Origin: Marvania coccoides
Taxonomy: Eukaryota; Chlorophyta; Trebouxiophyceae; Chlorellales; Chlorellaceae
NCBI GenBank assembly: GCA_963854735.1
Contig: OY978109.1
Coordinates: 806,001 to 870,000 of the forward strand
DNA length: 64,000 bases
Reading direction: 5' to 3'
A program made the position numbers and the translations under genes. This document shows, piece by piece, positions 11,093 to 22,945 of this stretch (positions are counted from its first letter, which is position 1; every line of letters starts with the position of its first letter). The notes under the pieces were generated by a model. That model was not told the DNA's origin. It saw only the letters and a program-made list of their open reading frames with translations, and searched no databases.

Positions 11093-13639
11093 ATGCGGGC
11101 CTCAAAGAGAGCCCGAGACTTATTATGGTGCCTGGGAAGGTTGGAACACGGCCGCGGCCTTCCTTGCGGCAGCCACCCCACGACGGTGGCGACGGCAGCA
11201 ACGGCAGCTGCAGAGCGATTTAACCAGGTTCGTTCAACAATGAACTCGTATGCATCCAAGGAGCGACATCTCACTTTCCACTCCCCCTTTGCAGCCGAGC
11301 TACAATCGAAAATCTGAGCCTGACTACTTGCGACGAAGGTGGCCATCGTCATTACCTCTCAGTACAGCATCCTCATTTCACTCGGTAACGGCAATTTATT
11401 TTATTATAACGAGTCGTTATACAATTTAAACATACCAACGTATCTATGTATCTATCACCTTCCTTCTCTGCTTTTTCAGTCGGCTGCACCGCATGGCAAG
11501 AAAGAATCCAGCATGGGCATCGTCAAGGGCGCAGCCAAGGGCGGGCTGGAGCCATCCACGCACGACGACGCCACCCTCTCCGACTGGGAGGTCCTCAGAG
11601 AGGTTTACGCCTACATCCGCCCCTCCACCAGCAGAGAAACGGCAGGCCGGGCAGCGGCGGCGCTGGGCCTGCTGGTGGGCGCCAAGCTGCTCAACGTGCA
11701 GGTGCCCTTCCTGTTCAAGTACGCCATCGACGCGCTGACGCTGGACGCGTCTGGGACGGCAGCGGTGTCCAGCCTGGGCGGCCTGGCCGCGCTGACGCCT
11801 GCTGCGTTGATTGTTGGCTACGGCGCTGCGCGCGTTGGGGCGTCGCTGTGCAACGAAGCGCGCAATGCGGTGTTTGCGCAGGTGTCGCAGCGTGCCATTC
11901 GCACTGTCGCCAACCGCGTGTTTGTGCACCTGCACTCGCTGGATCTCTCTTTCCACCTGGCACGCCAGACTGGGGCGGTGGCTCGCATCATTGACAGAGG
12001 CACGCGCGGCATCAACTTCATCCTCAGCTCCATGGTGTTCAACGTGGTGCCCACCGCGTTCGAGGTGACGCTGGTGGCTGGCATTCTGGCCTACAAGTGC
12101 GGCCCTGCGTTTGCCGGGCTGACAGCAGCCACCATTGTGACGTACACCGCGTTTACGTTCGGGGTGACGCAGTGGAGGACCAGGTTCAGGAGGGAGATGA
12201 ACAAAGCGGAGGCGGAGGCGGGCGCGAGGGCGGTAGACAGCTTGATAAACTATGAGACCGTCAAATATTTCAACAACGAGGAGCACGAGCGGAAGCGGTA
12301 CGACGAGGCGCTGGCCAAGTACGAGTACGCCGCCATCGAGACGCAGCAGTCGCTGTCTGCGCTGAACTTCGGGCAGAATTTAATATTTTCTTCAGCGCTG
12401 ACGGGGGCGATGCTGCTGTCGGCGCAGGGCATCGCTGAGGGGACGCTGTCGGTGGGAGACCTCGTCATGGTCAACGGCCTGCTGTTTCAAGTAAGAAAAA
12501 ATTGTTGTTTTTGGATGCTTAGGAATCTTTGATTAGAATAATATATAAAAACTTTACGGTGGGCATTTTTTTTAAACTATTTACCCCTCTAAATACAACA
12601 GAACGTTTGTTTTTCTCTTTTTCTTAACTACTTTTTTCTTTCAACCCCCAAAAAACTGCAGCTGTCCATGCCGCTCAACTTCCTGGGCACCGTGTACCGC
12701 GAGACCAAGCAGAGCTTGGTGGACATGGGCGCAATGTTTGGCCTGCTGAGGGAGCGCGCGGCGGTGGCAGACGCCCCAGGCGCTGTCCCGCTGCCCCCTC
12801 CTTCCGGCGGGGGGTACGACCTGGAGCTGGACAACGTTTCCTTCGGGTACCGCACCGAGCAGCCCATTCTGAAGGGCGTGTCCTTCCGAGTCCCGGCCGG
12901 CACCAGCTGCGCGCTTGTGGGCACATCTGGCTCCGGAAAGTCCACCGTGCTGCGGCTGCTGTTCCGGTTCTACGACCCCGAGGGCGGGTCGGTGGCCGTG
13001 GGAGGCCAGGACGTGCGCAGCGTGACACTGGACAGCTTGCGAAGGGCACTGGGGGAAGTGCCACAGGACCTGGTGCTGTTTAATGATACAATAGGGTACA
13101 ACATTCAGTACGGGCGGCTGGAGGCCACGGAAGAGGAGGTGCGCGACGCTGCACGCCAAGCTGCCATCCACGATCAAATTCTTCAATTTCCTGATGGATA
13201 CGGCACAGTGGTAGGGGAGAGAGGGCTGAAACTGAGCGGCGGGGAGAAGCAGCGAGTGGCCCTGGCGCGTGCGTTCCTGAAACAGCCCGCCGTGGCGATG
13301 CTGGACGAGCCGACATCGGCGCTGGACGCTGCCACAGAAAAGGCGGTGCTCAAAGCGCTGTTTGACCTGGCAAAGGGTAGAACGTGCCTGGTAGTGGCGC
13401 ACAGGCTGAGCACTGCGGCGCGGTGTGACCAGATTGTAGTGCTGGAGGAGGGGCGGGTGGCTGAGGCTGGGAGCCATGCGGAACTATTGGCAGCGGGAGG
13501 AAAGTACGCTCAGCTGTGGGCGCGGCAGCAAGAAGCAGGGCAGGAGGAGGTATATGACGACGGGGGCAAGGCGGATGAGGATGCAGAGCTCGCCAAAGAG
13601 GAGGAGAAGCAGCAGCAGCAGCGGTTGAAGAAAAAATGA
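11093..13639 (+). CDS. Mitochondrial ABC half-transporter, ABCB7/ATM1 type
   Basis: Exons 11093-11227, 11480-12490 and 12662-13639 join in phase 0; product 707 residues. Exon 1 is an Arg-rich mitochondrial presequence ([20 protein letters not shown]); it is the least certain exon. The six-helix transmembrane domain follows and includes the ATM1 hallmark [17 protein letters not shown] at the end of the membrane region. The ATPase domain has Walker [10 protein letters not shown], signature [13 protein letters not shown], Walker [13 protein letters not shown] and H-loop VVAHRLST. The C-terminus is Glu/Lys/Gln-rich. Known family members export a glutathione-linked sulphur compound from the mitochondrial matrix for cytosolic iron-sulphur assembly. 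Confidence 0.93.
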
Positions 13640-13794
13640 GTTGGCGGAAAAACTGTTTTTTTTAACTTTAGAAACACGCAAACATGTTATATTCAATGGG
13701 AAAAAGAAGGGGGGCTTCAATGCTTTCAGACCCCCGTTGTGACTCCCTCTCCGTTCATGCTGTATCTCTATGCTCCATTTCTTTCTTTCTTATT

Positions 13795-14368
13795 TCAGTA
13801 CTTTCCGAACCAGCGCCCTTCCTCACGCAGCTCGTTCCACCTCGCGATCCATTCCAGGGGGCACACCGAACGGTAGTTCCTGGCCATGGTGGCGCACTCC
13901 TTGGCGTCTTCTCCGCGTTCGCTCTTGCACTTGTGGTACTCATTGTAGACCTGCATTTAAGTTTGAGGAAAACTTGATGGAAATATTTCGTCATTTGTAT
14001 CCAACGCTATTTACTAACAACGTAGCAGTAGCGAGACTGGTTGGCAGAAATGAAGCGATGGTCAATGGGAGCTGTATCCATGTGAATGGACTTCTTTTTA
14101 GGTTCAGGCTGCTCCTCTGGCTCATTGTCATTCTCCCCAGGCTGAAATGTGGTCGGAGCGATTTTCCGGTCGTCCTCGTCTGCAAAAATGAGAGTCGCAC
14201 CCATGTTGGGTCTTGACCGGCTCAAAATAATCTTCGATGAAGTCGAATCAAGCATACCTGCGTTGTTTTTGGCCTCGGTGCCAGAAATTTCAGTGCTCTC
14301 CCCAGCAAAAAGCTCGCTCACAGGGACCTCAATAGGAGGAGCTTCTTGAGACAGCGCATTGCCCAGAT
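13795..14368 (-). CDS. COX6B: Cytochrome c oxidase subunit 6B (plant-type, with acidic N-terminal extension)
   Basis: Exons seen: 14258-14368 (5' limit uncertain), 14019-14179 and 13795-13950, with GT-AG introns of 78 and 68 bp. The C-terminal domain has the CX9C and CX10C pair of intermembrane-space twin-cysteine proteins: C-Y-V-V-Y-N-E-Y-H-K-C, then C-A-T-M-A-R-N-Y-R-S-V-C, followed by PLEWIARWNELREEGRWFG. A preceding DTAPIDHRFISANQSRYC segment matches the plant long-form COX6B from memory. The acidic region EQPEPKKKS fits that form too. No ATG is in frame in the first exon listed, so an upstream exon is missing from this model. Confidence 0.88.
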
Positions 14369-14753
14369 CTTACGATTATTTAGTTCCGATTTCAGAATTA
14401 ATTGATGAATTTACAAACAAGCTTGAAAATAATATAAAGTAGAATAGACCTTCGACTTCGCTTCAGCCCCTCCACTTTTTTCGACGTTAATTATTATTAG
14501 ACGTTAATTATTATTTTAAATTATTAAATACACTAAAACCTTTTAAATAAATAAAAAATAATAGTACCCTTTCTCCACCATCAAAATTAAGTTGAAATCA
14601 AAATTCTTCCCGACGTTGCTTCTTTGTTGGAAACTATGCCTCCGCCTGACTGCGCCTGTCTGCACGCCTGAATCGTCGCCTGACTGCGAGATAGTCAGGC
14701 CTGAGGTCAAGCACGAGTCAGGCGAGGCGCACCTTTTAGTCAGGCGGTTCTCC
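14369..14753. other. Short spacer with clustered GCCTGACT/AGTCAGGC repeats
   Basis: Between the COX6B 5' side and the NIPSNAP stop. Positions ~14640-14752 contain at least two GCCTGACT and three AGTCAGGC copies, able to form alternative hairpins. The missing first exon of COX6B may also lie here. Confidence 0.5.
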
Positions 14754-15646
14754 CTACTGCATGGGCGAGAAGGGCAGCGGGTTGAGGAAGCAGCTTCGGA
14801 ACTGCTGCACGCCTGGCGTCACCGAGGCAATGGTCTCTCGCCATACAGGCACCGACCTGGCAGCCTGCCGTGCGCGAATGCATGCCCCAGCGGTGGGATA
14901 TCGCCACAGCTCGATCACAGTGTTGAGCAGGCCCACGTCTGTGTACCCAAAGTACACCAACGCGCCACCCTCAGGGTCAGCAGCAATTTTTTCTGGAATT
15001 CTGCAACCAATCAAAACGAAAATCCGTTGAAACACGGCGGAAAAAAAAAAACTGTTATGATTGGTACAAAGCTCACCCTTTCTGAAAGGCTTCGATGAGC
15101 TTGGGAACGCTGCCATACCCCGGGTGGAGGGTGTACTGCCTCAGCTCGTACATCGCAGGAGCAGCAGCCCCCTCTTCACGCTGCCATGCACCTGTCAGTG
15201 CGGCCTGGATGGGCGAAGACCCAGCAGACTTGAGCACCTCTGCGGCTGGCAGGAAGATGCTGGACTCCTGGTGCGACACGTGCTTGCGGGAGGCAGGAAG
15301 AAAGTCAGCGCTCCATGCAGGGGTGGCGGCAGCGACCCTCCTCGCTGCATCCCTTTGATCAAAGTTGTCATAATGGTAGAAATGCAAGACGCGGTTCAAC
15401 GTGTCACCAGTGTCGCAAGTAAACATTCTGTTTATAAAGAAAATGTTAAAATGTTAAGTAATCAATAGAAAAAAATGTGTGGCGGTGACAAGGAAAGAAC
15501 AACAATTTGAGCTCCTCTCACCCCAGGAAAGGGAGAAGCTTGGTGCGCAGGGGTGTTGTGTCAGTAGCCAGCTTCAAGAAGGAGGTGATGCCTTCAGGCT
15601 TCAGAGTATACTCGCGCATTTCCAAAAAACCAGTGTGGGAGGACAT
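14754..15646 (-). CDS. NIPSNAP family protein
   Basis: Three exons, 15522-15646, 15077-15427 and 14754-15000, with introns of 94 and 76 bp; product 240 residues. There are two ferredoxin-like NIPSNAP repeats. The first opens with LEMREYTLKPEGITSFLKL and contains VLHFYHYDNFDQRDAAR. The second opens with MYELRQYTLHPG and contains ALVYFGYTDVGLLNTVIELWRY. The family is often mitochondrial in animals (vesicle and mitophagy roles), but its role in algae is unknown. No transit peptide is seen at the chosen start MSSHTGFLEM. Confidence 0.9.
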
Positions 15647-16200
15647 TGATCTGCTGAGTTGCAGACATTTTGATTTGAGTTGCGAGCCCCTCATTTCATT
15701 GATTTGTTAATAAAAAAATATATGAAAATGCGCCGTGTTCAGGGCATGAAAAAGCCTTGAGACTAAGTTACTCCTCGTAAAGGGCCAATCTTAAAACCTC
15801 CCTAGAGACAATGAAAAATAACATACGCGATGAACAGGCCTCCAGTGCATAGTTTATCTTATTGCTGCGCACTGATCTCTACAAAGCACACTTTTTAATT
15901 TTAAATTAATCACAAGATTTTGGTTGTGTTGTCCTGTTTGTAAAAGAAGTGAGCCAGCAACCTAGAAAAGTACTACTTGTTGTTTCTGAGGCAAAGGTTC
16001 TGGCGAGAACTTCAGCACACAAAGAATGACTCTGACTCTTTTTTGCTTCAAAAAAAAACGAGTCCCCTATGAATGAGACAGCCTAACCTGTCGCTGCTGA
16101 GGTCGCGACGCGCGAGATCGTTACAGTTTTTTTATATAGTAAGATCCAAGGGTTTTTCATATGCTCAATATGCACCTAGGGACGCATTTTTTCTCTCTTT
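15647..16200. other. Intergenic, no gene seen
   Basis: AT-rich sequence upstream of NIPSNAP without a plausible ORF. Confidence 0.4.
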
Positions 16201-16247
16201 CCTGATTTTTCAGATCCTGCCACGGCGGTGCAGCCACCAGAACTGTG

Positions 16248-16412
16248 CTAAGGAGCGGGGCGCGCCGGGGAGCGTTGTAGCTTGCAGGCGGTTGTCGAAG
16301 CGGACAACGCCACAATGAGCACCCCGCCCATCACAGCACCCATCTTTCGCATCGCAGCGGAGCACAGGTCCCGCCAGGCATTTTCCAGCGCAGCAATCTC
16401 GGGCTCCCCCAT
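16248..16412 (-). other. Candidate small membrane protein exon
   Basis: Minus-strand ATG-initiated frame of ~55 residues starting MGEPEIAALENAWRDLCSAA, then a hydrophobic span MGAVMGGVLIVALSAST and a basic Pro-rich end. It may be a small single-pass membrane protein or the last exon of one whose 5' exons I could not define. GC-rich sequence here makes other frames open as well, so support is weak. Confidence 0.3.
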
Positions 16413-16499
16413 CGCCGGGCGCGTCCAGCACGGCGCCAGCACGATGGCCGCAGCAGTGCGCCACTGTTTTGCAGCGCTGCAACTTTCTCGCTGTTCGCT

Positions 16500-17069
16500 T
16501 TATCCGCCTTTCCCTTCCCTCACCGGCGGCATAGGAATATTTAGGGTGGACGACGAGGCAAGAAAAGGTAGCACGGAGATTTTCCCTCCAGGAAATAATT
16601 CCTCCCGGCGGGCTGAAATAAAATATTAATTCCCAATTTCTGTTGGCACTTTTGCGCTGGCATTGTCTTGGGAACGTTACAAATAATTTAAATAACTGAA
16701 CGCATCAAACAATCTGGGACCAGGCCCGCCAGAGAGGAAGAAAGCAGGCCAGCCCAAGGCGGCGGAAGTGTCCTGGAGCTACTCGCCGAGGGCCTCCTTA
16801 GGAATTTTCTCACCTAGGCCGCAGACGTCCGCAGGCAGCGTGCCCGCAAAGCGGCCGGCCCCGGCGGGCGCCAGGCAGGGATGAGATAGTTTTTAGTCCC
16901 CCCCCCCCCTGCCCGCGAAAAAGCGTTTTTTTTGGTCGGCAGAATTTTGGCGCGCCCAAATTCAGGCTTAGATCATCCCATTCCCAAAATGCTAAATATT
17001 AAACGCCGCCAGCATTACAGAGAGAGAAAGTATTGTCAATTTTCCATATAACCCATTTCAAAACAATCG
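16500..17069. other. Downstream region of metRS with a short coding-like frame
   Basis: On the minus strand around 16785-16885 a frame reads PCLAPAGAGRFAGTLPADVC, then GLGEKIPKEALGE and a stop. No start or splice context was found. The rest is AT-rich, with a poly-C run of ten near 16900. Confidence 0.25.
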
Positions 17070-20000
17070 TCACTTGATCGACCCCCCAGCCACGCTCTTC
17101 ACCATGCACACACCCGCCGCCGTCGCCAACGGTATCCCCCGCCAACACGCCCGCAGCTCAGCATCTGTTGACAGCTCGGGCTGCACGCTCTCCCATACCT
17201 TCTTCTTGGGCGCCAGCACCTCGTCGGGCTCCCCAGGGAAGCCTTCAACGCTGACCAGCGCCCCCACAGCAGCCTCGGCAGGCGGCTCCACCAGCTCCAC
17301 AGTTGCGCCATCGGCAGAGGTCGCTGCCAGCACCATAGCCTCGCTCTTGATGCCCCGCATGTTGGCGGACTTCAGGTTGCACACCAGCACCACTCTGCGC
17401 CCCTGCATCTCTGCCTCTGGAATGTACTTCACAAGGCCAGACACCACCGTCCGAGGTTTCTCCTCCCCAACGTCGACCTCCTCAACATACAGCGACTCGG
17501 CGTCGGGGTGGCGCCACGCCTTGAGGATGCGGCCCACCCGCAGATCGATCCGCGATATGTCCACGGCACGAGCAGCCTCCTTGTCCTTCTTGCTGCCACC
17601 GTCAGCTGCCTTTTCGCCCTTTTCCTTCTTGGGAGCCTTCTCCTTGCCTCCATCCTTCCCTGATGCTGCTGCCGCCGACTTTTTGCCGTCCTCTACTGCT
17701 GCTGCTGCTGTTGGCTTGGCTGCCGGCTGTGCTGCCTCGGCCGCTCTGTCTGCGCGGTCGGCCTGGCTGCCAGCAAATCTGGCGCGCAGCTCCTCCACCT
17801 CCGCATCGGCGATCTTCCTGAACAGCGGCGTGGGCTCTTTGGCGCCAATTTTGTGGCCCGCAGGCACCAGGTTGGCAATGTCCTTGGCCCTTTCCACCAA
17901 ATTGTCAGTCAAAGCAGGCACAGCAGGCAGCGCCAGCTGCTCCAGAGCCTTGGCGGTAAAGCTGGGCATGAATGGCTGCAGCAGGGTGGCCGCCAGCGTC
18001 ACCACCCCCACGCACGCAGAGATGTAGGCAGCGGCAACTGTGGGGTCCTCCTTTACGGCCTTCCAGATTTCAGTCTCCTGGAAGAAGCCGTTGCCGGCGC
18101 GGCTGACCGCCATGGCCGCCTGCAGCGCCGCCCGCATCTTCTGCGCCTCCATGGCCTCAATGTACTGAGCCACCAGTGCAGAAACCTTCTCGCCCAAACC
18201 GGAAATTGCGGCGACGCCCGCCCCCGCAGCTGCGCCCGGCACCGCGCCGCCAAACCGCGCGTAGATGAACTTTAGGGTGCGGTTGATGAAGTTTCCCAGG
18301 TTGTCGTTCAGATCTGCGTTGTTTTTGGAGGCAAAATCGTCCCACTGGAAGGCGGCATCGCTGATCTCTGGGCGCACGGCTAGCAGATAGTACCGCCAGA
18401 TCTCCACGGGGATGCCGGTGTCCTTGGCGTCGCTGCCAAACACGCCTAATGGGGAAAAAAACAAGGAAAAGACGAAATGTGGTAAAAGAAAATGCCAGCG
18501 CAAAAATACAATTTCCAAACTAACCACTTTTTTTCTTTCTTGTGATTAAATGGCAAAAAAAAATCATCGAATCAAAATTGAATGAAGCACTCACCCACGC
18601 CTCTGCTCTTTGAGAACTTCCCGTCCTCGTAGTTGAGGTACTCGGTGACCGAGATTGAGCGCATCATCGTCCACGGCCGCTTGGTGCCCAGCTGAGAGGC
18701 AGGAAAGATCACAGTGTGGAACGGCACGTTGTCCTTGCCCATAAACTGCACCAGCTCCACGTCAGGCACGCTGCTGGCAGCCCCTCCGCTGCTCTCTGCG
18801 TAGTACTCGCTGGGCAGCCACCACGCCCGCCACGCGTCTCCGCAGTACCCAGCGGTGATGGAGATGTAGCCGATGGGTGCGTCGAACCACACGTAGAACA
18901 CCTTGTCTTGGAAGCCCTCCAGCGGCACAGGGGTGCCCCACTTGAGGTCGCGCGTGATGCACCGCACCTTCAGCCCCTGCTCCATCCAAGCGCGTGTCAC
19001 CTGCACGCAGTTGGTGCTCCACCCGCCCTGCGCCGACGTCGCGTCGATGTACGCCTGCAGGTCCGCCGACAGCGTGGGCAGGTCCAAGAAGATGTGTCGA
19101 GTCTGCTTCACCACGGGGGTGGTGCCTGTGAGCTTGCACTTGGGGTCAATCAGCTCCGTGGGGTTGAGCAGGGAGCCGCACTGGTCGCATTGGTCCCCGC
19201 GCGCGTCCTCGTAGCGGCACTTGGGGCAGGTTCCGATGACAAAGCGGTCTGCCAGGAACTTTTGCAGCGGCTCGCTGAACAGCTGTTCAATGGTCTGCTC
19301 CACCAGCATGCCGTTCTTGTGCAGCTCCGCAAACATCTCGTGCCCGATGGCGGTCTGCGCGCGGGTGGGGGTGCGCCCAAACTTGTCGAACGAAATGTCA
19401 AACCACTCATAGATGCCCCGATGGATGGCGTGGTACTTGTCGCAGATCTGCTGGCAGCTCAGACCCTCCTCCAGCGCCTTGGTCTCGGTGGCGGTGCCGT
19501 ACTCGTCTGTGCCGCAAATATAGATGCAGTTGTGGCCCCTGGAGCGGCAGAATCGGGCATAGACATCGGCAGACAGCACACAGCCGATGATGTTGCCCAG
19601 GTGGGGGACGTTGTTGACGTACGGCAGCGCAGAGGTGATGAGGATGTTGCGCTGCCCGGGGAGGGGGAGCTTGGGGCGGGAGGCGGCGGTGGCGGCGGCG
19701 TCAGCTGCCGCAACCGCTGCTGCAGCGGCGGAGTCGGCTGGGACAGTCTCCAGGGCTGCGGCGAAAGCTGGCTTGGCGGACACTGCGTCAAGATAGGCCT
19801 GGGCTGGCGGGGTGAGCGGGCGCTGCAGCAGCACCGCAGCACGCAGCGTGGGCGCCACTACACAGTCCGCCAACCCGATAACGGTGGAACCGCTGAGGAA
19901 AGAGGAGGTGCTGGGGAGGCGGGTGAGGGCGGAAGCCAGGGCGGCAGCGTCACCGCCGTACACAGCAGGGCGCAGCACGGCAGCCTCCCACTCCACCCAT

Positions 20001-20251
20001 GCAAAGGTAGAAAGGTCCGAGGCGGGGGTGACTGCCGCTGCCAGGTGGACGGCCATGGCATTGGGTTCTGTGAAGACGGTGCCGTCGGGGAGGACCAGCG
20101 CCAGCGCAGGGGTGCCAAAGGGCGGCAGGTTGTCGCCAGAGAGCAGCTTGCCGGCGTCAGATGTGATGGTGAGAGCCACCCCCGCGAGCTGGGCAGCAGC
20201 CGCTGCCTTCAGCGCCTGGGGGTCCCCAGCACGCGTGATCAGGGTGGCCAT
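17070..20251 (-). CDS. Methionyl-tRNA synthetase, cytosolic type
   Basis: Charges tRNA-Met with methionine for cytosolic translation. Exon 1 (18595-20251) and exon 2 (17070-18445) flank a 149-bp GT-AG intron; product 1,010 residues. The N-terminal ~170 residues look like a GST-type domain used for complex assembly. The catalytic core carries the HIGH-like PHLGN motif, a zinc knuckle (CPKC...CDQCGS) and the KMSKS-like KFSKSRG motif, which is split by the intron. A linker rich in Ala/Lys leads to a C-terminal EMAPII-type tRNA-binding domain ([20 protein letters not shown]). No organelle presequence precedes the GST-like domain. Confidence 0.95.
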
Positions 20252-20590
20252 ATTTTTTTATTTTTTATATTATTTATCAATCAGGGATGGATGTCAGTCT
20301 GAGAGAAAAATGTTATAAATTATAAACAGAGAAGAGCGTAATCTTGCAGGCGCAGCGGCTCTATCAATAGCGCGTTGCCCTGATTTTAAACTGACATAAA
20401 TGAATGGACGCACGGTGGAGAGTAGAGGGACAGAAGGCCGCCGTCAGCGGGCGCGAAGCGCTTTCGAAAATAGTTAAATTCGAGCAGTTCCACGCATTTG
20501 ACGCACTTTTATTACTGGGTTATTCATTAAAAATGAAGAAACAGAGCAGAACGCAGCTGCGTTAGATAATTGTTCAACAAGTGATCAACC
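20252..20590. other. Divergent promoter region between metRS and the small ORF
   Basis: 339 bp, AT-rich, between two genes transcribed away from each other. No recognisable motif beyond AT-rich tracts. Confidence 0.4.
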
Positions 20591-20934
20591 ATGGCACGGC
20601 TCAAAACAGCAGTGTTGAAAGTCAGCAAGCAGGAAAAATACTTGGACGGTCCATCTTCAACTTCAGCTGGGCGCGCTGGCATGATTGCGAGCATACATAA
20701 GCTTGACGCGGCCACCGACCTGGCGCCCAATGCCTCAACTCCTGCCAAATATGTAAGGTAAGTGGGGGGCTATTGGAAGCAGACCCCTAGTCCGTGTCGC
20801 GCCGGATTGTAGTAAACTCGTGGCAGTGTAGTCTGGAAGTAGCTTTATATTATATTTTAACACACTCATATTACCCAAACCATTAATTTCATTCCTCCCC
20901 TAACCCTCTATGCAGCGAATTGGAACCGCTTTGA
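20591..20934 (+). CDS. Small two-exon protein, unknown; in-frame short ORF directly after its stop
   Basis: Exon 1 20591-20757 and exon 2 20916-20934, with a strong donor GTAAGT and acceptor TGCAG; 61 residues. It starts MARLKTAVLKVSKQEKYLDG and is Lys-rich then Ala/Ser-rich. I do not recognise it. Two codons after the TGA comes an ATG that opens a 22-residue frame (MDNLRARFEKFGEITDVKQA...) at 20941-21009, in the same phase. Either the stop is real and a second small ORF follows, or my splice choice is wrong, or the stop is read through. Confidence 0.45.
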
Positions 20935-21345
20935 GTTGCTATGGACAACCTCCGTGCACGCTTTGAAAAATTTGGTGAAATTACCGACGTCAAGCAAGCG
21001 TTCCGTTGAGGAGATTGGGGTGGGTGGGTGGGTAGCCTTTTTTGAGGCTACTGCTACTCGTCCACAGCGTTTTTTTTTTTTTTTTTTTTTTGGAGTGCGG
21101 TTGAAGGCCCTCCGAAAAGCCCTTTTTGCCGCAGCTGCACTCTGGACTTTCCAACTACTGGGAGTCGTTTCTTGGCGAATGAAAATATTGAAATTTATTT
21201 GTGGGTTAATCGCAATCGTAAAAGGCTCGAAGCGTACCGGAAAGGCGCGGGCCTCCCCCGAGGAGATAAAATTTGAATAAGAATTTGATCACATATTTTT
21301 GGTGGGTGGGTACTTATCCCTATTTATCCCGCTCTTGCCACGACC
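20935..21345. other. Spacer with a 22-bp poly-T tract
   Basis: Contains the short 22-codon ORF described above, a (GGGT)n patch near 21020-21035 and a run of 22 T at 21070-21091. The remainder is AT-rich up to the SDR start. Confidence 0.45.
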
Positions 21346-22401
21346 ATGACGACAGTTGTCGTTGTGGGTGCGTCTCGGGGCATCGGTCTAGCTTTCGCTT
21401 CGCTGTTTGCCACCCCAGGGCACAGAGTGATCTGCACCGTCAGAAGCACGAGTTCAAGGGGCAAATTAGAAGAGCTGCAAGCTGCATCGACCACAGAGGG
21501 AGTCAACGTTGAGATTATGGAACTGGACATCTCTAACGAAAATTCGATCAAGACTTGGGCACAAGCGTTGAGTGAAAACTGTCAGTCGGTTGATGTGAGT
21601 TGCTTGGATTCTACACCGCCTGTTTAGTTACGTATATACCGCCGTCGTAACTTCAAATCGTCTTCTCCCTCCATTGCAGCTTCTCATAAACAATGCAGCT
21701 CTCAGCGGTAGTCACGAGGGCATGATGGATATTTGTGCTGCCGACATGATCTCCAGATTCCAAGTAAGACGCTGGCCTTGAGTTCTGTTCTGCGTGAGGC
21801 TGCTCTTTTACTATAAATCGCTGGGTTTCTGTCTATACTAGACGAATACAATTGGGCCGTTGGTAGTTACTCAGCAGCTTCACGCACGGCAGCTGTTAAA
21901 GGCAGGCAGCCTGGTCGTCATGCTCAGCAGCATCGTGAGTTTTGATTATATTTACTTTGTAAAGACATTTCCTCCTTTACGTAACAGTTACCTAATTTAC
22001 TTTTGGAAAATATATATGCAGATGGGGTCGATCGCCGACGACACATTAAAAGCCCTGCCGGCGCTGCCCTACCGCTGCAGCAAAGTTGCTCTCAACATGC
22101 GTAAGTATTCATTTTTCCTTTATTTCTTCTCTCCCCTCAATAACTGTTGCTCAACATTCTTTTTTTGTTTGTTTATGTGGTATACACTACTGCAGTCGCC
22201 AAGCACATTAATTTTGAAATTGAAAAGGTGGGCGCCAAGTGCATCGCTATGCACCCTGGATTCGTCAAGACCGATGCGACGGCTGACAGAGGACAGATGA
22301 CTCCGGGAGAAAGCGTGGCGCAGATGCAATCTGTTTTTGGTCGGGACAGTTTGGAAGGAGGTGCTTTCTATTCGTACAGTGGAGATAAATTACCGTGGTG
22401 A
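21346..22401 (+). CDS. Short-chain dehydrogenase/reductase
   Basis: Five exons: 21346-21594, 21680-21763, 21842-21934, 22022-22100, 22196-22401; all introns GT-AG; product 236 residues. Classical SDR features are the N-terminal cofactor loop GASRGIG, the NNA motif (LLINNAALSG), catalytic Ser in VVMLSSI and YRCSK as the YxxxK active site, then HPGFVKTD. This is the layout of cytosolic C-factor-like or sniffer-like carbonyl reductases. Substrate unknown. No targeting peptide. Confidence 0.88.
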
Positions 22402-22945
22402 AGATGTTACATGCCGAAATGTGAAGAAGCTCCTTCTGTAACTGAGCGCAGCTCTAGAAAATCTAGAGGTGAAATTAACCGAGATAATTGTACCCAACGG
22501 CACGCACTTAACTTTCGATTTCGGTTTTTTGGAGAACTTTTATTGATGTTTTGGAGCTCATTTCCCAGCCATATTTCGGATGAATGCAAATCCTAAATTT
22601 TTCCTGCTGCTCGTCCGGTGTTGCGTAATTTTTTCACGGCCCGTTCCTATCACGAAGAATCGACGGCGAAACAGGACAGCAACGATGGTTCCCACCAGCC
22701 TTCATGCCACTTGACAAGGTCTACCCTGCACACCTGCATGCAACATTCCTGCATGCTTCAATATTATTTCTTTTCTTCCTTTCTTTTGAGCAGAAATGGC
22801 GCTCTGTTTTCCAGCTAATTTTCAGGTCTGAAGTACATATTAAATTTAATTTAAAATTTGCCAAAGCAAACGTCGCATTATTCGAAGACGTGGTCGTTGG
22901 ACTTGCTAGACAAATTAATTTAATAAATTCGACGAAAATGAAATC
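22402..22945. other. Intergenic, no gene seen
   Basis: About 540 bp of AT-rich sequence between two plus-strand genes. Short CATGCA-type repeats near 22735-22755 only. Confidence 0.4.

Noticed and set aside
17074..18027. 317-residue plus-strand open frame
   Set aside because: Antisense to the conserved tRNA-binding region of metRS; only Ser/Ala-rich.
18716..20302. 528-residue open frame on the plus strand
   Set aside because: Antisense shadow of the methionyl-tRNA synthetase exon; composition is Arg/His/Gly-rich without any domain.
20591..21009. Selenoprotein with the TGA read as selenocysteine
   Set aside because: No SECIS-like element recognised downstream and no selenoprotein family match; dicistronic or mis-spliced explanations are simpler.
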